Positions 24,248 to 32,127 of a stretch of 64,000 bases of DNA are shown here, in pieces. Both the position numbers and the translations under genes were made by a program. Source of the stretch: Saccharothrix espanaensis DSM 44229 (GTDB taxonomy: Bacteria; Actinomycetota; Actinomycetes; Mycobacteriales; Pseudonocardiaceae). The stretch is from NCBI RefSeq assembly GCF_000328705.1, contig NC_019673.1, positions 186,001-250,000 of the forward strand, read 5' to 3'. The notes under the pieces are model-generated. The model was given only the letters and a program-made list of their open reading frames with translations. It was not told where the DNA came from and did not search any database. Numbering within the stretch: position 1 is the first letter of the stretch; each line of letters begins with the position of its first letter.

Positions 24248-25212
24248 AGGCGGTCGTGCAGGAGCGGTACGGGGTCCCGGCGGAAGTCCTGCGGCTGCGG
24301 GACGTCGCGGTGCCCGAGGTCGGGGCGGGCGAGGTGCTGGTGCGGGTCGGCGCGTCGCCGGTGTCCGGGACGGACTGGCACCTGGTGCTCGGGCTGCCCT
24401 ACGCCGCGCGGTTCGTGACGGGGTTGCGAAGACCGGCCAACCTCGTGTTCGGGCTGGAGTTCGCGGGCACGGTCACCGCCGTCGGTCCGGGCGTGCCGGA
24501 CCGGCAAGTCGGTGACGAGGTGTTCGGCTGGCACGGCGGGGCGTTCGCCGAGTACATCTCGGTGCCCGCCGGGCAGATGACCCGCAAGCCGCGCAACCTG
24601 TCCGTCGAGCACGCCGCGGCGGTGCCGATCGCCTCGTTCACCGCGTTGCAGGCCGTGCGGGACCTGGGCCGGGTCCGGCCGGGGCAGGAGGTGCTGATCT
24701 CCGGGGCGTCCGGGTGCGTCGGCACCTACGCCGTGCAGATCGCGAAGGCGCTCGGCGCGCGGGTCACCGGCATCTGCGGCGCGGACAAGGCGGACCTGGT
24801 GCGGTCGCTGGGCGCGGACCGGGTCGTGGACTACCGGGAGCAGCGGCTGAGGGACGTCGGCGAGCGGTTCGACGTGCTGGTCGACATCTACGGCAACCCG
24901 TCGCTGGCCGACTGCGGCGCCGTGCTCAAACCCGGCGGGACGCTGGTGTTCGTCGGCGGCACCGGCGGGCGGCTGTTCATGGGCACCGACCGCTGGCTGC
25001 GCGGGCTGCTCGTCGCGCCGTTCCGGGACTTCACGGTCAGGGCACTGGTGCACAAGGACCGCCACGACGACCTGGTGACCATGCGCGAGTTCATCGAATC
25101 GGGCGCGGTCACGCCGGTCGTCGGGCAGGTCTACGGGCTCGACCGGGTCGCCGAGGCGATCGAGGACGTCCGCGCCGGGCGGGTGCGCGGCCAGGCCGTC
25201 GTGGCCCTCTGA
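24244..25212 (+). CDS. NAD(P)-dependent medium-chain alcohol dehydrogenase/quinone oxidoreductase
   Basis: 322 residues of the MDR superfamily. The N-terminal GroES-like domain (VLVRVGASPVSGTDWHLVLG, later GLEFAGTVTAVGPGV and VGDEVFG) is followed by the Rossmann domain with nucleotide motif SGASGCVGTYAVQIAK at about residue 153. The zinc-ligand cysteines of classical alcohol dehydrogenases are absent, so it groups with zinc-independent quinone-oxidoreductase-like members. The substrate is unknown. The GTG start overlaps the XRE stop and has GGAGGAGGA upstream, so it is co-translated and likely under the same repressor. Confidence 0.85.
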   Translation: MKAVVQERYGVPAEVLRLRDVAVPEVGAGEVLVRVGASPVSGTDWHLVLGLPYAARFVTGLRRPANLVFGLEFAGTVTAVGPGVPDRQVGDEVFGWHGGAFAEYISVPAGQMTRKPRNLSVEHAAAVPIASFTALQAVRDLGRVRPGQEVLISGASGCVGTYAVQIAKALGARVTGICGADKADLVRSLGADRVVDYREQRLRDVGERFDVLVDIYGNPSLADCGAVLKPGGTLVFVGGTGGRLFMGTDRWLRGLLVAPFRDFTVRALVHKDRHDDLVTMREFIESGAVTPVVGQVYGLDRVAEAIEDVRAGRVRGQAVVAL

Positions 25213-25239
25213 CCCCGGCCGTCCGGCCGTTGTCGACCA

Positions 25240-26052
25240 CTACCGCAGTTCCGCCAGCACCCCGTCGGTGAACGGCGGCCACGCCGCCACCGCCCACTCG
25301 CCGAACCGGCGGTCGGTCAGCGCCACGCACGCCACGCCCGCGTCCGGGTCGCACCACAGGAACGTGCCGCTCTGCCCGAAGTGGCCGAACGTCCGGGGTG
25401 AGCTGGTCGCGCCGGTCCAGTGCGGCGACTTGGCCGCCCTGATCTCGAACCCCAGCCCCCAGTCGTTCTCGCGCTGCGAGCCGTAGCCGGGCAGCACGCC
25501 GCGCAGACCGGGGAACGCCACCGCGGTCGCCTCCGCCACCAGCGCCGCCGACACCAGCTTCGGGGCCTGCACCTCGGCCGCGAACCGGGCCAGGTCGGCG
25601 ACGGTGGAGGTGGCACCGGCGGCGGGCGAGCCGTCCAGGTCGGAGGACGACATGCCGAGCGGGGCGAGCACGGCTTCGGCGAGGTAGTCGGCGAACGGGA
25701 TCCCGGTCGCCGCGGTCACCGCGTCCGCCAGCACCTCGAACCCGGTGTTGGAGTAGATCCGCTTGGTGCCCGGCGCGGCCTGCACGTCCGCCGAGTCGAA
25801 CGCCAGCCCGGAGGTGTGCGCGATCAGGTGCCGCAGGGTCGAGCCCTCGGGCCCGGCGGGCCGGTCCCACTCGACCGCGCCCTCCTCGACCGCGACCAGC
25901 ACCGCGTACGAGGTGAGCAGCTTGGTCACCGACGCCAGCGGGAACCGGTGCTCCACCGGGCCGGCCGTGCCCAGCACGTGCCCCCCGGCATCGACCACGA
26001 CCGCGGCCGCGTGCTCCACCGGCCACTCGGACACCACGCGCAAGCTCTCCAT
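25240..26052 (-). CDS. Cytoplasmic beta-lactamase-family serine hydrolase
   Basis: 270 residues without a signal peptide. SxxK is in PLASVTKLLTSY (about residue 41), YxN in IYSNTGFEVL (about residue 99), and a late GHFGQSGTFLW replaces the classical triad (H-x-G region), as in many esterase-type members of this fold. Enzymes of this class hydrolyse esters or amides; without export, a role in cell-wall synthesis is unlikely. The ATG at 26052 gives the best domain start; its ribosome site is weak. It is convergent with the oxidoreductase gene, ending 27 bp from its stop. Confidence 0.8.
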   Translation of the reverse strand: MESLRVVSEWPVEHAAAVVVDAGGHVLGTAGPVEHRFPLASVTKLLTSYAVLVAVEEGAVEWDRPAGPEGSTLRHLIAHTSGLAFDSADVQAAPGTKRIYSNTGFEVLADAVTAATGIPFADYLAEAVLAPLGMSSSDLDGSPAAGATSTVADLARFAAEVQAPKLVSAALVAEATAVAFPGLRGVLPGYGSQRENDWGLGFEIRAAKSPHWTGATSSPRTFGHFGQSGTFLWCDPDAGVACVALTDRRFGEWAVAAWPPFTDGVLAELR

Positions 26053-26106
26053 ACCGCCAACTCTGCCACGTGAGCCGGCCGCGCCCAGCGCCGCGAGCCG
26101 CACCCG

Positions 26107-26334
26107 CTACCCGTCGCGCCGCACGGCCAACGGCCGACCCGGACCCGGCCGCTCGACGCCGACCGGCCCGATGTGGACGGTCACCTCGGGCAGCAGCCAC
26201 AGCGCGGCGAGGATGATCGAGACCGCCAGGGCCAGCGCGGCCAGCAGGCGCAGCAGCGGGGCCCAGGCCGTGCTCAGGCGGTGCAGCAGGGCGGGCCACG
26301 TGCGTGGTTCCCGCGGTGGTGGCGCGGCGGTCAT
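26107..26334 (-). CDS. Small single-helix membrane protein
   Basis: 75 residues: a Pro/Arg-rich start, one long hydrophobic segment (PLLRLLAALALAVSIILAAL, about residues 27-48), then a short tail ending RRDG. The ATG at 26334 has GAGGAG 9 bases upstream, which favours this start over the longer frame to 26472. The function is unknown. It stands 55 bp upstream of the serine hydrolase gene on the same strand and could be co-transcribed with it. Confidence 0.6.
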   Translation of the reverse strand: MTAAPPPREPRTWPALLHRLSTAWAPLLRLLAALALAVSIILAALWLLPEVTVHIGPVGVERPGPGRPLAVRRDG

Positions 26335-26592
26335 CGGTGTGCTCCTCGGTGGTGTCCCGGCTGGTGGTCGAGTCGAGTCAAAGCGCGGGACCGGCCCGGT
26401 GTAAAGCGTGGAAAAAGAAATCTGCGGGCAAGTTGCGGTACTCGTCGATTGCCGATGAATTGCCGACCGCACTAATGCGGAAACTGTTCGGAAAGAATCG
26501 CCCGGCCGCCTGTCGCGGGCGATCCGGCGGGCCGTGGTCCGCTAGAGTCCCAGGCCGATCAGGTCTTTTCGTGCGCATCCGGGAGACATTCG

Positions 26593-27411
26593 GTGTCGAT
26601 GCCCAACGCCATGCAGCTGCACAAGGGGCCAGGTGTGCGCCGACCGGGCCTCGCCGACTTGAGGGACACCGCGTCGGCCGGTCCGCTGGGCCTGGACCCG
26701 ACCGACGACGAGGTGACGGTCCTGGCCAAGGTCGTGTGGCGGATCGGGCACGCGATCGCCGAGGTCACCCGCGACCCGCGCAACCAGGAGGTGCTGCGCT
26801 ACGCCTACCACCTCCCGCGCGACCCGGAACTGGCCGGCCTGAACCTGGACGGCCGATTGGCGTTGTTGGCCGTGCGGCGCGGCCGGGGGTGGGCGGCGAA
26901 CACCACCAACAAATTGACCAACCGGCTCGCCGAGAAGGTCGTCGCGCACTGCCGGGACCGGCCGGCCCGACCCGCTCCGGCGGAGTTGCGGGAGCTGGTC
27001 CGAGCCGAACTCGACTTCCGGCGCGGCCGGATCGGGTCGACCGCGGTCGAAGTCCCGGGCGATTACTTCGCGCGGATGATCGAGGCGGTCAACACCTCCG
27101 CCCCCCGGCTGCTGGAGCTGCACCTGCCGCGGCAGCGGCTGTACTTCGACACCGCGGACGAGCGGTTGGTCACCGTGCGGACGCCCGCGCTCGGCGAGTA
27201 CCTCTGCACGTTCCTGCGCCCCGACGGGCCGACCGAGTACCGGCGGGCGGTCGGGCTGCCGCCGGGCCGCGTGCGGTCGGCCACCGGTCGCCAGGTGCTG
27301 GACGCGCTCGCCCGCCACCCCGGCGTGGGCCTGGTGGTGGAACCGGTCGGTGTGTCGGAGTGCTTCCACTGGACGCCCGAGGACGTCGTCCGGCTGAGCG
27401 CGGAGGTGTGA
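26593..27411 (+). CDS. Hypothetical protein heading a WXG-like gene cluster
   Basis: 272-residue soluble protein with no recognised domain. Helical N-terminal half (DDEVTVLAKVVWRIGHAIAE), a central LAVRRGRGWAANTTNKLTNR, and a C-terminal part with GEYLCTFLRPDGPTEYRRAV and ECFHWTPEDVVRLSAEV. The GTG at 26593 has GGGAGA upstream. A TAGAGT hexamer at 26543, 50 bp upstream, could be a -10 element. The next two genes follow at 1 bp and by overlap, so it forms an operon with a WXG-like pair and may be an ESX-associated regulator, chaperone or effector. That link is inference from context only. Confidence 0.6.
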   Translation: MSMPNAMQLHKGPGVRRPGLADLRDTASAGPLGLDPTDDEVTVLAKVVWRIGHAIAEVTRDPRNQEVLRYAYHLPRDPELAGLNLDGRLALLAVRRGRGWAANTTNKLTNRLAEKVVAHCRDRPARPAPAELRELVRAELDFRRGRIGSTAVEVPGDYFARMIEAVNTSAPRLLELHLPRQRLYFDTADERLVTVRTPALGEYLCTFLRPDGPTEYRRAVGLPPGRVRSATGRQVLDALARHPGVGLVVEPVGVSECFHWTPEDVVRLSAEV

Positions 27412-27412
27412 G

Positions 27413-27724
27413 GTGGCCGGGTTCCGGGTCGACCCGGCCGAGCTCGCGCTGCTCGCGGGTCGGCTGGACGACGTCGCCGCCGCCGGGCGGGACCACGTGG
27501 CGTGGAAGTTCGACGTCGACACCGCGCGGCTGCCCGCCGACGACCCGCTGCGCGCGGCCGTCGAGGTCTACCAGCGCAGCCTGCGCGGCGCGCTGGACCG
27601 GCTGTGCCGGGAGACCGGGCTGACCGCGGACCGGCTGCGCGAGAGCACCGCCACCTACCTGGACGCCGACCGCGACGCCGCCGGCCCGCTCACCCGCGGG
27701 GGTGAGGGGAGTGGCCGGCCCTGA
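27413..27724 (+). CDS. WXG100-like small helical protein
   Basis: 103 residues forming two predicted helices (ELALLAGRLDDVAAAGRDHV and LRAAVEVYQRSLRGALDRLC) around a short turn, then a third short helix. Size and layout match ESX-secreted WXG100/ESAT-6-type proteins, although the classic W-x-G turn is replaced by a longer AWKFDVD segment. There is no signal peptide. It starts with GTG 1 bp after the previous stop and overlaps the next gene start. Confidence 0.55.
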   Translation: MAGFRVDPAELALLAGRLDDVAAAGRDHVAWKFDVDTARLPADDPLRAAVEVYQRSLRGALDRLCRETGLTADRLRESTATYLDADRDAAGPLTRGGEGSGRP

Positions 27725-28433
27725 CCCGGTCGACCCCGCGCCGGGCAACGCCGGGTGGGTGCGCGCGTTCGCCGAGTCGACGGCGGCGCAACGGGAACCG
27801 CTGGCCGACTGCGCGCACCGGCTGCCCGGACTGCGGCCGGTGTACTGGCAGGGGGCCGCCGCCGAAGGGTTCGTCGGCGCGCTGCACCGGCTGACCGGCG
27901 AGTGGCGCACCGCGCTGGCCGTGCAGGAGCAGGTGGCGGGCCGGGTGGACGGCTACAACACCTTCGTCCACCAGCTACCGCACCTCTGGGAGTCCTACCG
28001 GGACGATCCGGCCGAGCTGGACCGGCTCGCCGAGGTCCACCGCGCCACCGTCACCGAGCTGGCCCGGGACCTGGTGCTGCGCGCGGCCGAACTCGACGCG
28101 GTAGCGGTCGCGACGACCCCCGCCGACGACCCGCGCCCCGAGCCGTCCCCGCTCGCGGAGCCGCCCGCCCCGGACTTGGAGGTCGACCCGGACCCGCATG
28201 TCGCCGAGGAGCCGGCGGTCGACCCGGAGCCTGAGGTCGGGCCGGACCCGGTCGGGCCCGAGCCTCAGGACCTCCCGGCCCACGTCGACCTGGCCGCCGG
28301 CCCACCGGCCGCGTTCGTCGACCCGCCCGCCGCGTTGGCGGACCGCCTGCGGCGCACCGGACTCCTCCTGAGCCAGCTCCGCGAGGGCGAGCGGGTGCAC
28401 CGGATCCCGCTCGACCACCTCGCGGCCGGCTGA
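27711..28433 (+). CDS. WXG-domain protein with acidic proline-rich tail
   Basis: 240 residues. The N-terminal 120 residues form a helical hairpin with a clear W-x-G turn in VYWQGAAAEGFVGAL (residues about 43-57), typical of LXG/WXG-like ESX proteins. The tail (residues about 130-220) is a Pro/Glu/Asp-rich linker ending in a short helix. No toxin domain is visible, so it is more likely a structural or secreted partner than a toxin. The GTG at 27711 has GGGGG 8 bases before it; an in-frame GTG at 27702 is possible. Its start overlaps the upstream gene by 14 bp. Confidence 0.6.
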   Translation: MAGPDPVDPAPGNAGWVRAFAESTAAQREPLADCAHRLPGLRPVYWQGAAAEGFVGALHRLTGEWRTALAVQEQVAGRVDGYNTFVHQLPHLWESYRDDPAELDRLAEVHRATVTELARDLVLRAAELDAVAVATTPADDPRPEPSPLAEPPAPDLEVDPDPHVAEEPAVDPEPEVGPDPVGPEPQDLPAHVDLAAGPPAAFVDPPAALADRLRRTGLLLSQLREGERVHRIPLDHLAAG

Positions 28434-28448
28434 CCCCCGCGCCGAGCG

Positions 28449-28497
28449 GTCACGCCGTCCGGTCCGTCACGCCGTCCGGCGCGGTCACGCCGTCCGG
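28449..28497. repeat. Three 14-bp repeats at a convergent junction
   Basis: GTCACGCCGTCCGG occurs at 28449-28462, 28466-28479 and 28484-28497. The last copy encodes the end of the epimerase including its stop codon. Confidence 0.75.
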
Positions 28498-29324
28498 TGT
28501 GGACCTTCCGCCGCCCACTGCGAGCCGACCAGGGAGTCGAGGTCGGACTCGACCGGACGCCAGCCCAGGGCGCGCAGCTTGGTGGTGTCGGCGCGCATCT
28601 CCCTGGTCTCACCGGGATGTGCTGGCCGGTGGTCGGCGGTCACCGGGACGCCGGTCACCCGGTGCACCGCCGCCAGCACGTCCGCCACCGAGGCCGGGGT
28701 CGCGCCGACGTTGTAGGCCTCGTGCCCCGGCGCTCGGTGCTCCAGCGCCAGCACGAACGCCCGCGCCGCGTCCGCGACGTGCACGAAGTCCCGCACCGCC
28801 GACCCGTCCCCGTAGACCTCCATCGACGGCAGCCGGCCCGCCGCCACCGCGCACGCCCTGGTCACCACTCGGGTCTCGTCGCGGTCGCCGCCGCCCGCGA
28901 GGTTGAACAGCCGCAGGGTCGCGGCGGACAGCGCGCCGGTCCGGGCGGTCCACGCCAGCGCGTCCTCGGCGGCGGCTTTGGTCGCCGCGTAGGGATTCGT
29001 CGGTACGCGCGGGTGCTCCTCGGTGAGCACGTGACCACGCGGCGTGCCGTAGACACCCGCGGTGGAGGCGAACACGAACCGGGGTGCTCCGGACTTCAGC
29101 AGACGAAGGGTTCCGGTGACGTTCACGTCGTAGTACGAGAGGGGGTCCTCGAACGATTCCCGCACGCGGGCCAGCGCCGCCAAGTGGATCACCCCGTCCG
29201 ACGACGGGATGTCCGCCGTCCGGACGTCCCCGGCGAACGGGACGACCTCGTGACCCGCCTCGACCAGCTGTCCGACAATGCTTCGCCCCAGGTAGCCGCG
29301 GCTCCCGGTGACCAGAACGCGCAT
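28485..29324 (-). CDS. NAD-dependent nucleotide-sugar epimerase/dehydratase
   Basis: 279-residue extended short-chain dehydrogenase. Rossmann motif VTGSRGYLGRSIV at the N-terminus, HLAALARV, the active-site pair in VFASTAGVYG and NPYAATKAAAED (YxxxK at about residue 131), and the substrate loop VYGDGSAVRDFVHVADAARA are all present, as in GalE-type UDP-sugar epimerases. The substrate sugar is unknown. The ATG at 29324 begins directly with the Rossmann strand; an upstream ATG at 29333 adds three residues. No glycosyltransferase neighbours exist, so a housekeeping or cell-envelope sugar role is inference. Confidence 0.85.
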   Translation of the reverse strand: MRVLVTGSRGYLGRSIVGQLVEAGHEVVPFAGDVRTADIPSSDGVIHLAALARVRESFEDPLSYYDVNVTGTLRLLKSGAPRFVFASTAGVYGTPRGHVLTEEHPRVPTNPYAATKAAAEDALAWTARTGALSAATLRLFNLAGGGDRDETRVVTRACAVAAGRLPSMEVYGDGSAVRDFVHVADAARAFVLALEHRAPGHEAYNVGATPASVADVLAAVHRVTGVPVTADHRPAHPGETREMRADTTKLRALGWRPVESDLDSLVGSQWAAEGPHRTA

Positions 29325-29441
29325 GACCGCCATCCCAGCACGGCACCACCCGGACGACGGTCGGCGGACCGGTGGAAATTGACCCTAAAGGTGTTGTCGT
29401 GCCCGGCCGATACAACCCAAGTGAGTTACCCGCATCCAGTC

Positions 29442-29654
29442 ATGCGCACGAGCATCGAAGGCGTGCTCGCGGACTACGCCGTGCAGGAGGCCAAGCGCCG
29501 GCGCTTCCTGGAGACCGCCGCGGCCATCGTCGCGGCCGCGCCCCCGTCGGTGGACGACGCGCTGTTCGGCCTCACCCTCCCGTCCCTGGAGACGCACTCC
29601 CGCCGCGCCTTCCTGAGCCAGGTCGACCAGGTGCTTCGCGACGCCGCTCGATGA
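29442..29654 (+). CDS. Small hypothetical protein
   Basis: 70 residues, helical and amphipathic (VQEAKRRRFLETAAAIVAAA, LETHSRRAFLSQVDQVLRDA). Codon use fits the organism. The ATG at 29442 is chosen; a GTG at 29421 would add seven residues. No ribosome site is clear and no family is recognised. It lies 150 bp upstream of the ATP-grasp gene on the same strand. Confidence 0.45.
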   Translation: MRTSIEGVLADYAVQEAKRRRFLETAAAIVAAAPPSVDDALFGLTLPSLETHSRRAFLSQVDQVLRDAAR

Positions 29655-29804
29655 TCTCGCGCGGTGCCCCCCACCGCCATCGGCAAGTGTCATCCGGTCG
29701 TTGCCAGACCGTGCTGGGCCGTCCCGCTCGCCTGCCTCTACAGTTCGTGGCACCCGGCGCTCGCCGGTTGTCTCGTCTGCTTCTCATAAAGCGAGTTCTC
29801 GGCG

Positions 29805-31235
29805 ATGGATCATGTCCTTTCCGCGCTCCAAGAGCGCCTCGGCACCCTGTTCGGCGACCGGCTGGTCGTGCTCGCGGGCGGTACTCGGCTGAGTACCCGC
29901 GCCGGTGAGCTGCACCAGCTCGGGGCTCGCCACACGCTCGTGCTGTCGACGGACGATCACGCGCCGCTGCACGACTCCGGGGTGGCCCGCTGGGTCACGC
30001 TGGGCATCGCGGGCGGCTTCGTCGCGGTCGAGCAGAACCGGCTGACCCGGCTGCTGACCTCGCCCAACCGCCGGGTCCGGCAGGTCCTGGAGGACTTCGA
30101 CCCGGCCGGCGAAGCGCTGGTGATCAGCACGCCGTACGTGCACACCCCCGAGTTCGCGGGCCGGCCGGTGCTCAACGCGCGCCGCCCCGAATGGGTGGAA
30201 CTGGAGAACAAGACCACGATCGACGCGCTGTGGGACGAGCTGTCCGCGCCGCGCGCCCCGGCCGTGGTGCTGGACCTCGACTTCGAGGGCCTGTGGGACG
30301 CCACCCTGGAGCTGGACCGGGGCGCGGGCGTGGTGTGGTCCGGCGACGGGCCCGCCATCAACGGCGGCGCGAACTTCGTGCGCCGGGTCCGCGACCGCCA
30401 GGAGGCGCTCGACGCGTTCGAGGTGCTCCGGCCCAAGTGCGACTTCGTCCGGGTGATGCCGTTCCTGGAAGGCATCCCGGTCAGCGTGCACGGGATCGTG
30501 TTCCCGGACGGCACCGCCGTGCTGCGGCCGATCGAGATGGTCGTCCCGCGCCGCGCCGGCCAGGCCCGGTTCCTCTACGCGGGCTGCGCCTCCTACTACG
30601 ACCCGCCGACCCGGATCCGCGAGGAGATGCGCAACCTGGCCCGCCGGGTCGGCGAGCGGCTGCGCGAGACCGTCGACTACCGGGGCACCTTCACCCTGGA
30701 CGGCATCGCCACCGCGGACGGCTTCCTGCCCACCGAGATCAACACCCGCTACGGCGGCGCGATGACCTGCTTCGAGGACGCCCTCCCGCAGCTCCCGCTG
30801 GCCCTGGTGCAGGTCGCCCTGGTCGCCGGGCACGACCTCGGCGTCTCCTCGATCGAGTTCGAGGAGCTGCTGGTCAACGCCGCCGACGACTACCGGCAGG
30901 GCACGGTCGGCGCGAACGTCCGCGCGGTCAACCCGACCGAGACGGTGGAACGGCCGATCGTGTTCACCGAGTGGTCGTGCCGGTTCGCCCACCCCGAGGA
31001 GAGCCCGCACGGCGCGCTGCGGCTGCGGCCCTCGCCGCTGGGCGCGCGGCTGGAGCTGGACTTCTTCGCCGACCAGCTGCCGCCCGGCCGGCCCGTGGTG
31101 GCGCTGACGGTGGCCGCGTTCGCCCTCGCCGACCAGGAGTGGCAGACCGCGATGGGGCCGCTGGAACCGGCCGTGCCGGTCGAGGACGAGGTCGCGGCCG
31201 CGCCCGTGGTCGAACTGGACGCGGTCACCGCCTGA
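29805..31235 (+). CDS. ATP-grasp-fold ligase-like protein
   Basis: 476 residues. The central and C-terminal parts show ATP-grasp features: EGIPVSVHGIVFPDGT (ATP-binding strand-turn), FTLDGIATADGFLPTEINTRYGG with the metal-binding Glu/Asn at about residues 312-315, and an N-terminal pre-ATP-grasp domain (LVVLAGGTRLSTRA). These enzymes join a carboxylate to an amine or thiol via an acyl phosphate. Which substrates are used cannot be told; no peptide-synthesis or natural-product genes flank it. It is monocistronic and cytoplasmic. Confidence 0.7.
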   Translation: MDHVLSALQERLGTLFGDRLVVLAGGTRLSTRAGELHQLGARHTLVLSTDDHAPLHDSGVARWVTLGIAGGFVAVEQNRLTRLLTSPNRRVRQVLEDFDPAGEALVISTPYVHTPEFAGRPVLNARRPEWVELENKTTIDALWDELSAPRAPAVVLDLDFEGLWDATLELDRGAGVVWSGDGPAINGGANFVRRVRDRQEALDAFEVLRPKCDFVRVMPFLEGIPVSVHGIVFPDGTAVLRPIEMVVPRRAGQARFLYAGCASYYDPPTRIREEMRNLARRVGERLRETVDYRGTFTLDGIATADGFLPTEINTRYGGAMTCFEDALPQLPLALVQVALVAGHDLGVSSIEFEELLVNAADDYRQGTVGANVRAVNPTETVERPIVFTEWSCRFAHPEESPHGALRLRPSPLGARLELDFFADQLPPGRPVVALTVAAFALADQEWQTAMGPLEPAVPVEDEVAAAPVVELDAVTA

Positions 31236-31295
31236 GCGCTCGACGAACCTCGTCCCCGGCGGCGCACTTCCGGTCGCGCCGCCGGGACGGGGACG

Positions 31296-32042
31296 TCAAC
31301 CGTAGGCGGCCTGGAACGCGTAGCGGTAGCCCATCAGCTGGGCGGTGACCACCGCCGGCTGGTGGACCGGGTAGCCGCCGTTCTCGTAGGCGTGCAACAG
31401 GTCCGGGTCGCCCTGGGCGATCGCGTACGCCCACACGTCGTCGGTGCCCCCGTCCAGCAGCAGGTGCAGCACCACGCACGCGGCCTCCACCAGGTCCTGC
31501 GGGTGGGTGCCCGCGAACGCGATGCCCTCGGCGACGTCCACCACGTGCTTCGGGACCACCTCGGGCACCGCGATCGCCAGCGCCATCGAGCACGCGACCT
31601 CCGCGCCGCGCAACGCGTCGAACACCTTCGGCGCGCCCTTCGCCACGGCGTACCGCGCCTGGGTGATCCAGTCCGGCGGGCGGCGCGGGAGTTCGCGGCG
31701 CAGCGGGTTCCAGCGCCGGCGGGTGCGCCGGCCGACCTCGGTGAAACCCGCGCTCGCCAACGCCATCGCGGCCAGCAGGAAGATCACCCGATCGCGGGAC
31801 GCCCCAGGGACCTTGTAGTTCGCGCCCAGCTCCACCAGGAACGGCACCGCGTGCACGCTCGCCTCGGAAACGGTGTCGTCGTCCAGCAGGCGTCTCTCCA
31901 ACTCGTCGCACGCCTGCGCGTCGCCCTTCGCCGTGCGGCGCAGGAGGTCGTCCACGCCTGCGCCCCGGTCCAGCTCGGCCCACGGCGTCTCGTCCAAGCC
32001 TCGCAACGGGTCCGGTCGTCGCCAGGCGGGCGGCAGCTCCAT
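31296..32042 (-). CDS. Hypothetical soluble protein divergent from DNA methyltransferase
   Basis: 248 residues, mostly helical, without signal peptide, strong membrane segment or recognisable catalytic motif. Features include AGVDDLLRRTAKGDAQACDE, WITQARYAVAKGAPKVFDAL and YAFQAAYG at the C-terminus. The repeated short helices could form a HEAT/ARM-like scaffold. It shares an 85-bp intergenic region with the divergent cytosine methyltransferase gene. I looked for nuclease motifs that would make a restriction partner and found none. The ATG at 32042 is the natural start. Confidence 0.6.
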   Translation of the reverse strand: MELPPAWRRPDPLRGLDETPWAELDRGAGVDDLLRRTAKGDAQACDELERRLLDDDTVSEASVHAVPFLVELGANYKVPGASRDRVIFLLAAMALASAGFTEVGRRTRRRWNPLRRELPRRPPDWITQARYAVAKGAPKVFDALRGAEVACSMALAIAVPEVVPKHVVDVAEGIAFAGTHPQDLVEAACVVLHLLLDGGTDDVWAYAIAQGDPDLLHAYENGGYPVHQPAVVTAQLMGYRYAFQAAYG

Positions 32043-32127
32043 GTGCGGGAAGCTAACCGATCGGTCCCGCGCAACGGCGCAACGGCGCGGGTGGGGATCA
32101 CCCGGCCGAGGTCGTACGATCATCGGC

